DNA from: Natrinema salifodinae
Lineage (GTDB): Archaea; Halobacteriota; Halobacteria; Halobacteriales; Natrialbaceae
Assembly (NCBI RefSeq): GCF_900110455.1
Contig: NZ_FOIS01000002.1
Location: 248,001-312,000, forward strand
Direction of reading: 5' to 3'
DNA: 64,000 nt
Shown one piece after another: positions 37,924 through 46,031 of the stretch. Under the pieces are notes generated by a model, which saw nothing but the letters and a program-made list of their open reading frames with translations, had not been told where the DNA came from and did no database searches. The stretch's first letter is position 1. Each line of letters begins with the position of its first letter. Both the position numbers and the translations under genes were made by a program.

Positions 37924-37996
37924 GGGCGTGTGGCCTAGCGGATAGGGCAGGAGGTTCCTAACCTTCTGATCGCGGGTTCGAATCCCGCCACGCCCG
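37924..37996 (+). tRNA. tRNA-Arg (anticodon CCU)
   Basis: A complete 73-base cloverleaf: acceptor arms GGGCGTG and CACGCCC with discriminator G37996, D-stem GCCT/GGGC, anticodon stem GGAGG/CCTTC, loop TTCCTAA with anticodon CCT (CCU in RNA) at 37957-37959, and T-arm GCGGG/CCCGC around TTCGAAT. It reads the AGG arginine codon. No intron and no encoded CCA. Its 3' end is repeated at 38084-38104. Confidence 0.97.
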
Positions 37997-38029
37997 CTCG
38001 CGACGAACGGACGTGAGGAGCGAGCGGGC
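37992..38029. repeat. Inverted repeat spanning the tRNA 3' end
   Basis: GCCCGCTCGC (37992-38001) and GCGAGCGGGC (38020-38029) are perfect ten-base arms, so the tRNA 3' end can pair with the sequence that follows it. A second, seven-base pair of arms (GAAGACG 38048-38054, CGTCTTC 38073-38079) lies in the same short insert. Confidence 0.6.
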
Positions 38030-38083
38030 CCGGAGATTCGAAGTAGAGAAGACGCGCACAGCGGAGCGAGCACGTCTTCGCGT

Positions 38084-38104
38084 GGTTCGAATCCCGCCAC
38101 GCCC
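38084..38104 (+). repeat. Second copy of tRNA-Arg 3' end (att-site relic)
   Basis: These 21 bases exactly repeat 37975-37995, the T-arm and acceptor 3' half of the tRNA-Arg gene. The copies are 109 bases apart. A direct repeat of a tRNA 3' end is the usual trace of site-specific integration in archaea. No integrase gene is in the window, so this is probably a relic. Confidence 0.75.
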
Positions 38105-38165
38105 ATGTGGGAGATCCTAACCGACGTGCGACATCAACCCCCTACTTGACCGTCGACACGCCGCA

Positions 38166-38177
38166 CCAACATGTTGG
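38166..38177. promoter_or_regulatory. Palindrome upstream of membrane gene promoter
   Basis: CCAACATGTTGG is a perfect 12-base palindrome a few bases before an AAATACG box (38181-38187) that could serve the gene at 38215. A repressor or activator site is possible. Confidence 0.4.
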
Positions 38178-38214
38178 GGAAATACGTACGATAGTGAGAC
38201 ACGTCGGCTGAACC

Positions 38215-39045
38215 ATGAACGGTAGAGACGGTCTCCCAGTTGACACTGGACGTGAATCGTTCGTTCACGAACTGACGGTGCTACCGCGGGAACTCCAGCG
38301 CAGAAATCCGATTCTGTTCTGGACTGCGACAGGACATGCCGTCCTGTTACTGGGTTTTCTCGTCGGTCTCGCAGCGGATCCGAGAATCGTTAGTGGGGAT
38401 CCTGTGTGGCTTAAGCCAGCGAAGTTCGCCGCCTCGATCGGACTGTTTACCGGAGTACTCGCGTGGCTTACGCCTCACTTATCGGTTTCGAGGAAGTTCC
38501 GTCGGCTGATTTCGTGGGGGATTGCGATCGCTGCTGTCATCGAGATCACGGCGATCGCCGGGCAAGCCGCTCGTGGCACTAGATCGCATTTCAACTACTC
38601 GACAACCTTCGACACGGCCGTCTATCTGACGATGGGCCTGGTGATCATTACGATGACGCTATTAGTTGCGTGGCTGTTCATTCGCGCGGCCCGAAACGGG
38701 TTCGACGTGCACCCGGCGTTCGCACTCGGAATCACGCTCGGTGGTGGATTATTCGTCACCGGCGCATTCGAAGGCGGGGTGATGATCGCGCTGAATACGA
38801 ATACCGTCGGCACCGGATACACGCTACCGGTGGTGGGCTGGACGCTTGTCGGCGACTTCCGGGTGGCACACTTCGTCGGTCTTCACGCGTTGCAGGTGCT
38901 TCCGTTGGCTGGCTACCTGGCGGCGATCGCCGAGCAGCGGGGCCAAATCACCGATCCGAAACGGCTCGTTCGGCTCGTCGGGTGCATCTATGGAGGGACC
39001 TTGTTCGTGGCGTTCTTCCTCGCAATTGCGCCATTGGTCGCGTGA
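38215..39045 (+). CDS. Seven-helix integral membrane protein, uncharacterised
   Basis: A 276-residue protein with about seven membrane helices. Motifs VWLKPAKFAASIGLF and GQAARGTRSHFNYST resemble, from memory, an uncharacterised membrane family also present in bacteria; no catalytic function is established. Codon use is less GC-rich than in the surrounding chromosome, and the gene starts 110 bases after the tRNA 3' repeat, which suggests acquisition by transfer. The regulator at 39254 follows on the same strand. Confidence 0.75.
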   Translation: MNGRDGLPVDTGRESFVHELTVLPRELQRRNPILFWTATGHAVLLLGFLVGLAADPRIVSGDPVWLKPAKFAASIGLFTGVLAWLTPHLSVSRKFRRLISWGIAIAAVIEITAIAGQAARGTRSHFNYSTTFDTAVYLTMGLVIITMTLLVAWLFIRAARNGFDVHPAFALGITLGGGLFVTGAFEGGVMIALNTNTVGTGYTLPVVGWTLVGDFRVAHFVGLHALQVLPLAGYLAAIAEQRGQITDPKRLVRLVGCIYGGTLFVAFFLAIAPLVA

Positions 39046-39178
39046 TAGCGGGACACCCCCTGATTCAGCACCAATAGTCGGTTCCGAGAATAAATCCAGC
39101 GGACTGATGGCAGATACCGTCGGTGTGACGTTGCTATTGCAGGGCACTCGTATTCAGCGGTAGAACCGTACTGTGGGG

Positions 39179-39206
39179 ATAACTCCGCCGAGAGTGCGGT
39201 AGTTAT
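39179..39206. promoter_or_regulatory. Imperfect inverted repeat before HTH_10 gene
   Basis: ATAACTCCGC (39179-39188) and GCGGTAGTTAT (39196-39206) are inverted copies with one bulged T. The pair lies about 50 bases before the regulator ATG, a plausible operator. Confidence 0.4.
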
Positions 39207-39253
39207 TGTGTCCCGAGGCGTTCAAGAAGGGATCGTGATAGCGAGGCCTCCGA

Positions 39254-39883
39254 ATGATTAGCGCGAAGTTGCGGATACAACTCCCAGAAGGCCTCTGGGT
39301 CTCCCAGATTTCCAGAACGTTCCCTCGGGCGACGTTCAGACTCCTGTCAGGGTACCGGGTTGAGGACACGGCGCTGGAGCTCGGTGAAACGATCACCGAT
39401 CAGCCGAAAGACGTTGTCACGGAGATATACGATCACCCCTCGATAGAAACCTACGAACTGCTGGAATCGGACGAGCGGCGCGCGCTCGTGAAATACGAGA
39501 CGACGGATACTGCCCTGTACGACTTCGTTGAGACGTTATCGGTAACCATCGAGTTCCCGATTATCGTGCGTGACGGCTGGTACGAATTTGACCTGACGGG
39601 TACACGTGAAGAACTTGATCGACTCCAAGAGTTGCTGGACGCCTCACCGCTATCCTACGAACTCCTCTCACTCGTTCGGTCGCAGGAAGCGGACAACCTA
39701 TTGACCGACCGCCAGCGGGAAGTCCTCGAAACGGCGGTTCGAGCGGGATATTTCGAGATTCCTCGGGAATGTACACTCTCGGAACTGGCCGACTCGCTCG
39801 AGATCGACAAATCGACAGCGAGCACCATCCTTCGTCGAGGTGAAGCACGGCTCATCAAGTCGTTCGTCAGCGGTCCCGACTGA
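39254..39883 (+). CDS. HTH_10 (Bat-type) transcriptional regulator
   Basis: A 209-residue haloarchaeal regulator. The C-terminal part DRQREVLETAVRAGYFEIPR then CTLSELADSLEIDKSTAST is the HTH_10 DNA-binding domain. The N-terminal 145 residues are a beta-rich ligand- or partner-binding region without GAF or PAS signature. Codon use is slightly AT-rich like its upstream neighbour, so both may belong to one acquired segment. It may control the membrane gene before it. Confidence 0.88.
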   Translation: MISAKLRIQLPEGLWVSQISRTFPRATFRLLSGYRVEDTALELGETITDQPKDVVTEIYDHPSIETYELLESDERRALVKYETTDTALYDFVETLSVTIEFPIIVRDGWYEFDLTGTREELDRLQELLDASPLSYELLSLVRSQEADNLLTDRQREVLETAVRAGYFEIPRECTLSELADSLEIDKSTASTILRRGEARLIKSFVSGPD

Positions 39884-40017
39884 CCAGGTGACGTACGGCC
39901 CACCGCTTGGAACGTGTCGACTTGGCAGCGGTAAACCGATCGCTCTATCTCATACGGTAGTTGCATCATCCATATCGGGGACCGAACCTACGTGTGCAGG
40001 CAAAACGAGCGAGGGCC

Positions 40018-40045
40018 GACCCGGATCGACCCGGATCGACCCGGC
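40018..40045. repeat. Ten-base tandem repeat
   Basis: The unit CCGGATCGAC is repeated, giving about three copies of GACCCGGATC-type sequence, 20-50 bases after the stop of the minus-strand dehydrogenase. Too short for a functional claim. Confidence 0.55.
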
Positions 40046-40065
40046 TCGCGAACCGCGGTATCGCG

Positions 40066-40833
40066 TTATCGAGCCGTCCAGCCGCCGTCCGCCGCGAGCA
40101 CCGACCCGGTCACGTAGCTGGCAGCCTCGCTCGCCAGGAAGACGACGGGACCGGCGATTTCCTCGGGATCGGCGAACCGTTCTAACGGCGTGCGGTCGAT
40201 GATCGACTGACGGAGCCGGTCGTTGGTCTCGAGGTCTTCGGTCAGCTCCGTCGAGACGTAGCCGGGCGCGACGGCGTTGACCCGGACCTCGGGCGCCCAG
40301 TCCAGAGACATGCTCTTGGTGAGTCCGACCAGGCCGTGCTTCGAGGCGACGTAGGGGTGTTGGCGCGGCAAGCCGACCAGGCCGCCGACGCTCGCGACGT
40401 TGACGACGGCGCCGCCGTCGCTCTCGCGGAGGTGGCCCGCCGCGGTCCGTGTGACCTCGTACGCGCCGTTCAGGTTGACGTCGAGCACGCGGTCGAGGCT
40501 CTCGGTGTCAACATCTTCCGGCCGGCCGAGCGCGTCGTCGGGGTTGAATCCGGCGTTGTTGACGACGACGTCGACGCCGCCGAACTCGTCGGCGGCGCGG
40601 TCGATGACGTCGCTGACGGCGTCGGCGTTCGTCACGTCCGCGGGGACGGCGAGGGCATCGCCGCCCGCGTCTTCGACTGTTTCGGCGACGGCGTCGATTT
40701 CGTCCGTCGAGCGGGCGCTCGGGACGACCGCGGCGCCGGCGGCCGCCAGTTCGACGGCGATCGCGCGGCCGATCCCGCGGCCGCCGCCGGTGACCACTGC
40801 GACTCGGCCGTCAAGGTCGAACAGGTCGCTCAT
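40066..40833 (-). CDS. SDR-family NAD(P)-dependent oxidoreductase
   Basis: A 255-residue short-chain dehydrogenase. Cofactor loop TGGGRGIGRA, structural NNAG, active-site Ser in NVASVGG and catalytic Tyr-Lys in YVASKHG are all present, as is the C-terminal VTGSVLAADGGW. It looks like the FabG/3-oxoacyl reductase group, and could act on a 3-hydroxyacyl-CoA or an alcohol. It is the last gene of a seven-gene minus-strand operon and overlaps the acyl-CoA ligase by four bases, so the two probably work in sequence. Confidence 0.93.
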   Translation of the reverse strand: MSDLFDLDGRVAVVTGGGRGIGRAIAVELAAAGAAVVPSARSTDEIDAVAETVEDAGGDALAVPADVTNADAVSDVIDRAADEFGGVDVVVNNAGFNPDDALGRPEDVDTESLDRVLDVNLNGAYEVTRTAAGHLRESDGGAVVNVASVGGLVGLPRQHPYVASKHGLVGLTKSMSLDWAPEVRVNAVAPGYVSTELTEDLETNDRLRQSIIDRTPLERFADPEEIAGPVVFLASEAASYVTGSVLAADGGWTAR

Positions 40834-42449
40834 CGGTCCCCCGTTTCGACGTCGATCACGTCAAGCTTTTCGCGCAGTCCCTGCTTGTCGAACTTTCCGG
40901 TCGCCGTCTTCGGAATCCGCTCGACGACTCTAATCTCGTCGGGGAGCCACCAATCGGGCTGGTCGAGCGTCTTCTGCAGGTGATCCCGCAACTCCGCCTC
41001 GCCGGGATCGCCGTCCTCGGCGGTGACGACGGTCGCGAGGGGACGCTCCTGCCACTTCTCGTGGGGAACGGCGATCACGGCTGCCTCGACGACCTCGTCG
41101 TGGGCCATCAGGGCGTTCTCGAGCGCGATCGAGGAGATCCACTCGCCGCCGCTCTTAATGACGTCCTTCGCGCGGTCGACGATCTCGACGTAGCCGTCCT
41201 CGTCGACGGTGACGATGTCGCCGGTCTTGAGCCACTCCCCCTTGAAGTCCTCCTCGTTGGCCTCCGGCCGATTGTAGTACTCCGTGGCGACCGAGGGGCC
41301 GCGGACCCATAGCTCGCCGGCGGCGTCGCCGTCCCAGGGCACTTCTTCACCGGAATCGTCGACGACGCGCATCTCGAGTCCCGGCGAGAGCAGCCCCTGT
41401 TTCCGGCGCTTCTCGTACCTGCGGCTCCGGTCTCGGTCGGTCATCCGGGCCTTCGGTCGGGAGACCGAACCGATACTCATCGTCTCGGTCATCCCCCAGG
41501 CATGCTCGACGGTGACGTCGAACTCGTCCTCGTAGCGGCGCATCATCTTTTCGGGCGCGGCGCTGCCACCGACGACGATACGCTCGAGGCTCGAGAGGTC
41601 GCCGCCGTGCTCGTCGACGTGTTCGAGCAGGTCGATCCAGACCGTTGGGACGCCGGCGGTGAGGGTGACGTCCTCCCGCTCGATCAGTTCGAGCAGATCG
41701 GCCGCGTCCGGCGCGGGACCGGGATAGACCTGGGTCGCGCCGGCCATCGTCGCCGCGTAGGGGAACTCCCAGGAGTTGACGTGGAACATCGGTACGACCG
41801 GCATGACCACGTCGCGTTCGCTGATATCGAGGCCGGCAGGGGTCATCACCATCATCGCGTGAGCGTAGATCATCTTGTGGGTGTACTCGACGCCCTTCGG
41901 CCGGCCGGTGGTCCCCGACGTGTAGCACATCCCGGCGGGGTAGTCCTCCTCGAGTTCGGGTAGGTCGTCCTCCGCTATCGGATCGTACTCGGCGACGAGG
42001 GCCTCGTACGCCACCGCGTCGACCTCGGTCTCGGGGACCGTCTCGTCCATCACGACGACCTCCTCGACGGGCAGATCCGCCCATAGCCGCTCGATCGTCT
42101 CGAACGGCGCGCCGGGGTCGACGAACAGCACGTCGTCGTCGGCATCCTCAACGATGTAGACCACGTCGTTATCGCCCAGTTGGACGTTGATCGTGTGCAA
42201 CTGCGCGCCCGACAGCGGCGCGGCGTAGTACGTCTCAAGGTGCCGATGGTGGTTCCAGCCGAAGGTCCCGATCCGATCGCCAGGCCCGAAGCCGCGGTCG
42301 GCCAGTGCGGCGATCAGCGACCGAACTCGCTCACCGAACTCGGCGTACGAGGAATCGACGATCCCGTCGTGCGTCCGCGAGACCAGGCGCGTCTCCGGGA
42401 AAAGGTTCGTCGGCCGCCAGAAGAACGGCCGGATCGTCAGGCCCGTCAT
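40830..42449 (-). CDS. AMP-dependent acyl-CoA synthetase
   Basis: A 539-residue adenylate-forming ligase that activates a carboxylic acid to its CoA thioester. Signature [18 protein letters not shown] binds [15 protein letters not shown] is motif A5, [20 protein letters not shown] is motif A7-A8, and the C-terminal Lys in [11 protein letters not shown] is the catalytic lysine. By length it fits the medium/long-chain fatty acid group. It is joined to the ABC genes with a one-base gap, so the imported compound is probably the acid that it activates. Confidence 0.94.
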   Translation of the reverse strand: MTGLTIRPFFWRPTNLFPETRLVSRTHDGIVDSSYAEFGERVRSLIAALADRGFGPGDRIGTFGWNHHRHLETYYAAPLSGAQLHTINVQLGDNDVVYIVEDADDDVLFVDPGAPFETIERLWADLPVEEVVVMDETVPETEVDAVAYEALVAEYDPIAEDDLPELEEDYPAGMCYTSGTTGRPKGVEYTHKMIYAHAMMVMTPAGLDISERDVVMPVVPMFHVNSWEFPYAATMAGATQVYPGPAPDAADLLELIEREDVTLTAGVPTVWIDLLEHVDEHGGDLSSLERIVVGGSAAPEKMMRRYEDEFDVTVEHAWGMTETMSIGSVSRPKARMTDRDRSRRYEKRRKQGLLSPGLEMRVVDDSGEEVPWDGDAAGELWVRGPSVATEYYNRPEANEEDFKGEWLKTGDIVTVDEDGYVEIVDRAKDVIKSGGEWISSIALENALMAHDEVVEAAVIAVPHEKWQERPLATVVTAEDGDPGEAELRDHLQKTLDQPDWWLPDEIRVVERIPKTATGKFDKQGLREKLDVIDVETGDR

Positions 42450-42450
42450 C

Positions 42451-43167
42451 TCAGGCCACCTCCTCGGGAGAGACGGCGAGGTACTGTTCGAGCAAGTCCT
42501 CCCGCTCTCGGATTTCCTCGATCGATCCCTCGAACACGATCGATCCCGTGTCGATGACGTAGCCCCGCGTCGCCAGGTCGAACGCGAAGGTGACGTTCTG
42601 CTCGGAGAGCAGGACGGTCACGTCCTGCTCGACGACGTCCTGGAGCATGGTCCGGAGGTCGTCGACGATGACGGGTGCCAGCCCTTCGGTCGGTTCGTCC
42701 AGCAACAGCAGCGACGGTCGCTGGACGAGCGCGCGGGCGACGGCGAGCATCTGTTGCTCGCCGCCGCTGAGGTTCTGCGCGTTGCTCCGCCGCAAGCCGT
42801 CGAGTACGGGAAACAGCTCGTACATCTCCTCGACCGGTCGCGGATCGGCCGCGAGTTTGTGCGCGAGGACGATGTTTTCGTGGACGGTCAGCGTCGGGAA
42901 TACCCGGCGATCCTCCGGAACCAGGTTGATCCCGCGCTCGTTGATCTCGTTCGGGGCCTTCCCGACGATGTCCTCGCCGCGGTAAGTGATCTCGCCCCGT
43001 CTCGGGGGTGTCACGCCCATAATCGAGCGCATGGTCGTCGTCTTGCCGGCGCCGTTGCGGCCCAGCAGGGCGACGACCTCTCCCTCCGCGAGCGTCAGCG
43101 AGACGTCGTGGAGGACGTGGCTGTTCCCGTAGTAGGTGTCGATGCCGTCGATGTCGAGTACGGTCAT
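42451..43167 (-). CDS. ABC transporter ATP-binding protein, LivF type
   Basis: A 238-residue ATPase. Walker A is GRNGAGKTTT, the signature is LSGGEQQML, Walker B is LLLLDEPTEGLAP and the switch His lies in LSEQN..-type sequence after it. It belongs to the second of the two paired ATPases of branched-chain amino-acid (HAAT) importers. It overlaps the other ATPase gene by four bases. Here the linked acyl-CoA ligase makes an organic acid a better guess for substrate than an amino acid. Confidence 0.93.
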   Translation of the reverse strand: MTVLDIDGIDTYYGNSHVLHDVSLTLAEGEVVALLGRNGAGKTTTMRSIMGVTPPRRGEITYRGEDIVGKAPNEINERGINLVPEDRRVFPTLTVHENIVLAHKLAADPRPVEEMYELFPVLDGLRRSNAQNLSGGEQQMLAVARALVQRPSLLLLDEPTEGLAPVIVDDLRTMLQDVVEQDVTVLLSEQNVTFAFDLATRGYVIDTGSIVFEGSIEEIREREDLLEQYLAVSPEEVA

Positions 43168-43931
43168 ACGGTCTCACTTCCGAGGTAGGCTTCGGTGACT
43201 CGTTCGTCGCGCAGTACCGTCTGGGGGTCGCCGTCGGCCAGCACCGCGCCCTCCGCGAGCACAACGATCCGATCGGAGATTCCGGTGACGACGTCCATGT
43301 CGTGCTCCGTGACGACGAACGTCGCGTCGATGTCCTCGTTCAGCTGCCGGATGAGCGAGACGATCTCTTCCGTCTCGGTCGGGTTCATCCCCGCGGTCGG
43401 CTCGTCCAGCAAGAACACCGTCGGTTCGATCGCCAGCGCGAGCGCGATCTCGACGTTGCGCTTCTCGCCGTGGCTCAGCTCGTCGCAGGGCGTCTCGGCG
43501 ATGGCCGTCAGGTTGGTGAGTTCGAGTAGTTCGTCGATGGCCGCGTTGAGTTCCTCGTCCGCTTCCGGGCGCGACCGCATGTCGAACGTTCGTCCCTCGT
43601 GGATAATCCGGGCGACCTGCAGGTTTTCGCGGACGGTCAACCTCTCGAATATATTCGTTATCTGGTAGGATCGCGAGAGGCCGCTGCGCGCGACCTTGTG
43701 GGGCGGCGCGTCGGTGATCTCTCGCAGTTCATCGTCCCTGCGGAGCCAGATCTCGCCGCCGGTCGGCTCCAGCACGCCCGTCAGCAGGTTGTAGAACGTG
43801 GTCTTGCCGGCCCCGTTGGGACCGATGATGCTGGTGATCTGCTCGTCGTCGAACGCGAGCGAGACGCCGCCGACGGCGACCAGGTCTCCGAACTGCTTGC
43901 GCAGGTCCTCGGTGCGGAGGACGGTCGTCAT
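43164..43931 (-). CDS. ABC transporter ATP-binding protein, LivG type
   Basis: A 255-residue ATPase of the HAAT importer family. Walker A IIGPNGAGKTTFYN, signature LSHGEKRNVEIALAL, Walker B VFLLDEPTAGMNP and the switch VVTEHDMDVV are present; the C-terminal NGD-like LADGDPQTVLRDE is typical of LivG. It pairs with the LivF-type ATPase next to it. Start and stop overlap both neighbours by four bases. Confidence 0.93.
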   Translation of the reverse strand: MTTVLRTEDLRKQFGDLVAVGGVSLAFDDEQITSIIGPNGAGKTTFYNLLTGVLEPTGGEIWLRRDDELREITDAPPHKVARSGLSRSYQITNIFERLTVRENLQVARIIHEGRTFDMRSRPEADEELNAAIDELLELTNLTAIAETPCDELSHGEKRNVEIALALAIEPTVFLLDEPTAGMNPTETEEIVSLIRQLNEDIDATFVVTEHDMDVVTGISDRIVVLAEGAVLADGDPQTVLRDERVTEAYLGSETV

Positions 43932-45118
43932 CGGTCGACACCCCCGTCGTCGGACCCGCCGGTCGGGGCGAGCCCGTTCGCGGCGGCGGTGACTTTCTCA
44001 CCGATCGACTCGCGGACGAACGCCGCGGCGGCGCTCGCCCCGCCGCGGTCGTAGGCCGCCCGCACGTCTCGCAGCCACGCGCCCAGCATGACCAGGCCGC
44101 CGGCGGCCCCCCGTTTGAAGTAGAGAACAACGACGATGAGCATGATCCCGAAGAACAGCTCCCAGTACGCCTCGAGCGCCGGGAAGCGGCTGATCAGCCA
44201 GCGGACGTAGTGGTAGACGAACGCGCCGACGATCGGCCCGCCGAAGTAAGTCGCGCCGCCGATGACGGTCGCGACGACCGGCGTCGCGCTCATCGTCCAG
44301 TGGGCTTCGTTCGGGGTGGCGACGCTCGCGAAGCCGGCGATCAACACGCCGGCGACGCCGACGAACAGCGCCGAGACGACGAAGGTCATCCAACGGTGGA
44401 CGGTGACGTTGACGCCCAGCGCCGTCGCGCGGTCCGGGCTTTCGCGGATCGCCTTGCAGACGGTGCCGAACGGCGAGTTGACGATCCGCCAGATGGCGTA
44501 GATAGACGCCACGACGACCGCCGCCGTCAGGTAGTAGTACGTCCGCCGCTCGCCCAGCCTGAACTCCGCCCCGCCGAGCTCGACGGTTCCGAGCAGGATG
44601 AAGATCCCGTCGGTCCCGTCGGTGAGCCCGTACGGGTCCTGGATCAGCAGCGAGTAGAACAGCATCCCGAACGCGAGAGTGATCAGCGCGAAGTAGATCT
44701 CCTCGAGTCGGACGCTGAGGTAGCCGACGGGAACGGCGAGGACGAGCGCCAGGAGGAGGCCGGCGAGCCCGCCGACGACGAACGTGGCCAGCGGTGCCAG
44801 GCCGCTGCCGACGGCGTCGCCGATCGCCGCCTGGTAGTCCCGCATCACGATCGCGAGCCCGTACGCGCCCGCGCCGAAGAACATCGCGTGACCGAACGAT
44901 AGCAACCCGGTGTAGCCGTACAGCAGGTTGAACGCGACGGCGAACAGCGCGATGATCAGGAACTCAGTGAACAGGTACACCTGGAACCGCGGTGCAAACG
45001 AGACCAGCACCAGCACCACCAGACTCACCAGGACGAACCGCTCTCTGGTCCAGCCGTCGGCCGCCTGACGGCCGAACGCGCCGATCCGATCGACGAGTCC
45101 GTCGCGCTGCGTGCTCAT
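43928..45118 (-). CDS. ABC transporter permease, LivM type
   Basis: A 396-residue permease with about ten membrane helices. Motif FNLLYGYTGLLSFGHAMFFG and AIRESPDRATALGVNV (the EAA-like loop that contacts the ATPase) match LivM. The C-terminal 50 residues form a soluble extension. The frame stays open to 45514, but the ATG at 45118 overlaps the stop of the next gene by four bases and begins a natural N-terminus (MSTQRDGL). Confidence 0.92.
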   Translation of the reverse strand: MSTQRDGLVDRIGAFGRQAADGWTRERFVLVSLVVLVLVSFAPRFQVYLFTEFLIIALFAVAFNLLYGYTGLLSFGHAMFFGAGAYGLAIVMRDYQAAIGDAVGSGLAPLATFVVGGLAGLLLALVLAVPVGYLSVRLEEIYFALITLAFGMLFYSLLIQDPYGLTDGTDGIFILLGTVELGGAEFRLGERRTYYYLTAAVVVASIYAIWRIVNSPFGTVCKAIRESPDRATALGVNVTVHRWMTFVVSALFVGVAGVLIAGFASVATPNEAHWTMSATPVVATVIGGATYFGGPIVGAFVYHYVRWLISRFPALEAYWELFFGIMLIVVVLYFKRGAAGGLVMLGAWLRDVRAAYDRGGASAAAAFVRESIGEKVTAAANGLAPTGGSDDGGVDR

Positions 45119-46008
45119 TCGCCGATCCCCCCGAACAGCCCCTCCGGTTTGACCAGTAACACGACGACCATCGCGAGGAACGGCACGGCGATGCTGCCGG
45201 CCTCGACGAACTGGGTGGCGACGCTCTGCATCAGTCCGACGAACATCGCTCCGACGAACGCGCCGGACAGCGAGCCGAGCCCGCCGATGACGACGATGAT
45301 GAACGCGTCGATGATGACCGACTCGCCCAAGCTGGGACCGATCGACTGCATCGGGGCCGCGAGGGCGCCGCCCAGCCCGGCAAGGACGCTCCCCGCGAAG
45401 AACACCGCGGTGTACAGCCGCGGGACGTCGACGCCGAGCATCGACGCCATCTCCCGATCGGACGAGGTCCCCCGGACGAGCGAACCGAAGTAGGTCTTCC
45501 TGATGAACAGCCACAGACTGATCATGACGACGACCGCCGCGACGATGACGAACAGCCGATAGGCGGTGAACCGACTGCCCGCGATCGACACGGAGAAATT
45601 GAGGAGCTCCGGGACGGGCGTCGGATAGGGCTGGGAGCCCCAGACGGACCGAACGGCCTCGTGAATTACGAGGACGAACCCGAACGTGACGATCAGCTGA
45701 TCGAGTTCGCTCTCCGGCCGCTCGTACAGCGGGCGGATCGTCGCCATCTCGATCGCCGCACCCACGACTCCGACCGCGAGCGCGCCGACAACGACGGAGA
45801 GCCAGAAATTACCGACCAGGTTCGTCGAGAGGGTCAGGGCGAAGTACGCGCCGAGCATGTAGAACGCGCCGTGGGCGAAGTTGAGTACGCCGAGCACGCC
45901 GAAGATCAGGCTCAGCCCGACCGCGATCAGGAACAGCCGGCTCCCGAGGCTCAGTCCGATGACGACGTCCCCGAACCCGACGAATTGAAACACGTTTATC
46001 AGATTCAT
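45115..46008 (-). CDS. ABC transporter permease, LivH type
   Basis: A 297-residue permease with eight or so helices. LIFGVLGVLNFAHGAFYMLG and REMASMLGVDVPRLY are the LivH family signatures. It forms a heterodimer with the LivM-type permease. The ATG at 46008 is chosen over the open frame to 46131, whose extra residues are Arg-rich. The binding-protein gene ends 23 bases upstream. Confidence 0.93.
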   Translation of the reverse strand: MNLINVFQFVGFGDVVIGLSLGSRLFLIAVGLSLIFGVLGVLNFAHGAFYMLGAYFALTLSTNLVGNFWLSVVVGALAVGVVGAAIEMATIRPLYERPESELDQLIVTFGFVLVIHEAVRSVWGSQPYPTPVPELLNFSVSIAGSRFTAYRLFVIVAAVVVMISLWLFIRKTYFGSLVRGTSSDREMASMLGVDVPRLYTAVFFAGSVLAGLGGALAAPMQSIGPSLGESVIIDAFIIVVIGGLGSLSGAFVGAMFVGLMQSVATQFVEAGSIAVPFLAMVVVLLVKPEGLFGGIGE

Positions 46009-46031
46009 GATGGTGATAGTGACGGTCAGGC

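Noticed and set aside
38084-38104. Second tRNA gene
   Set aside because: Only the T-arm and acceptor 3' part is present; D-arm and anticodon arm are absent.
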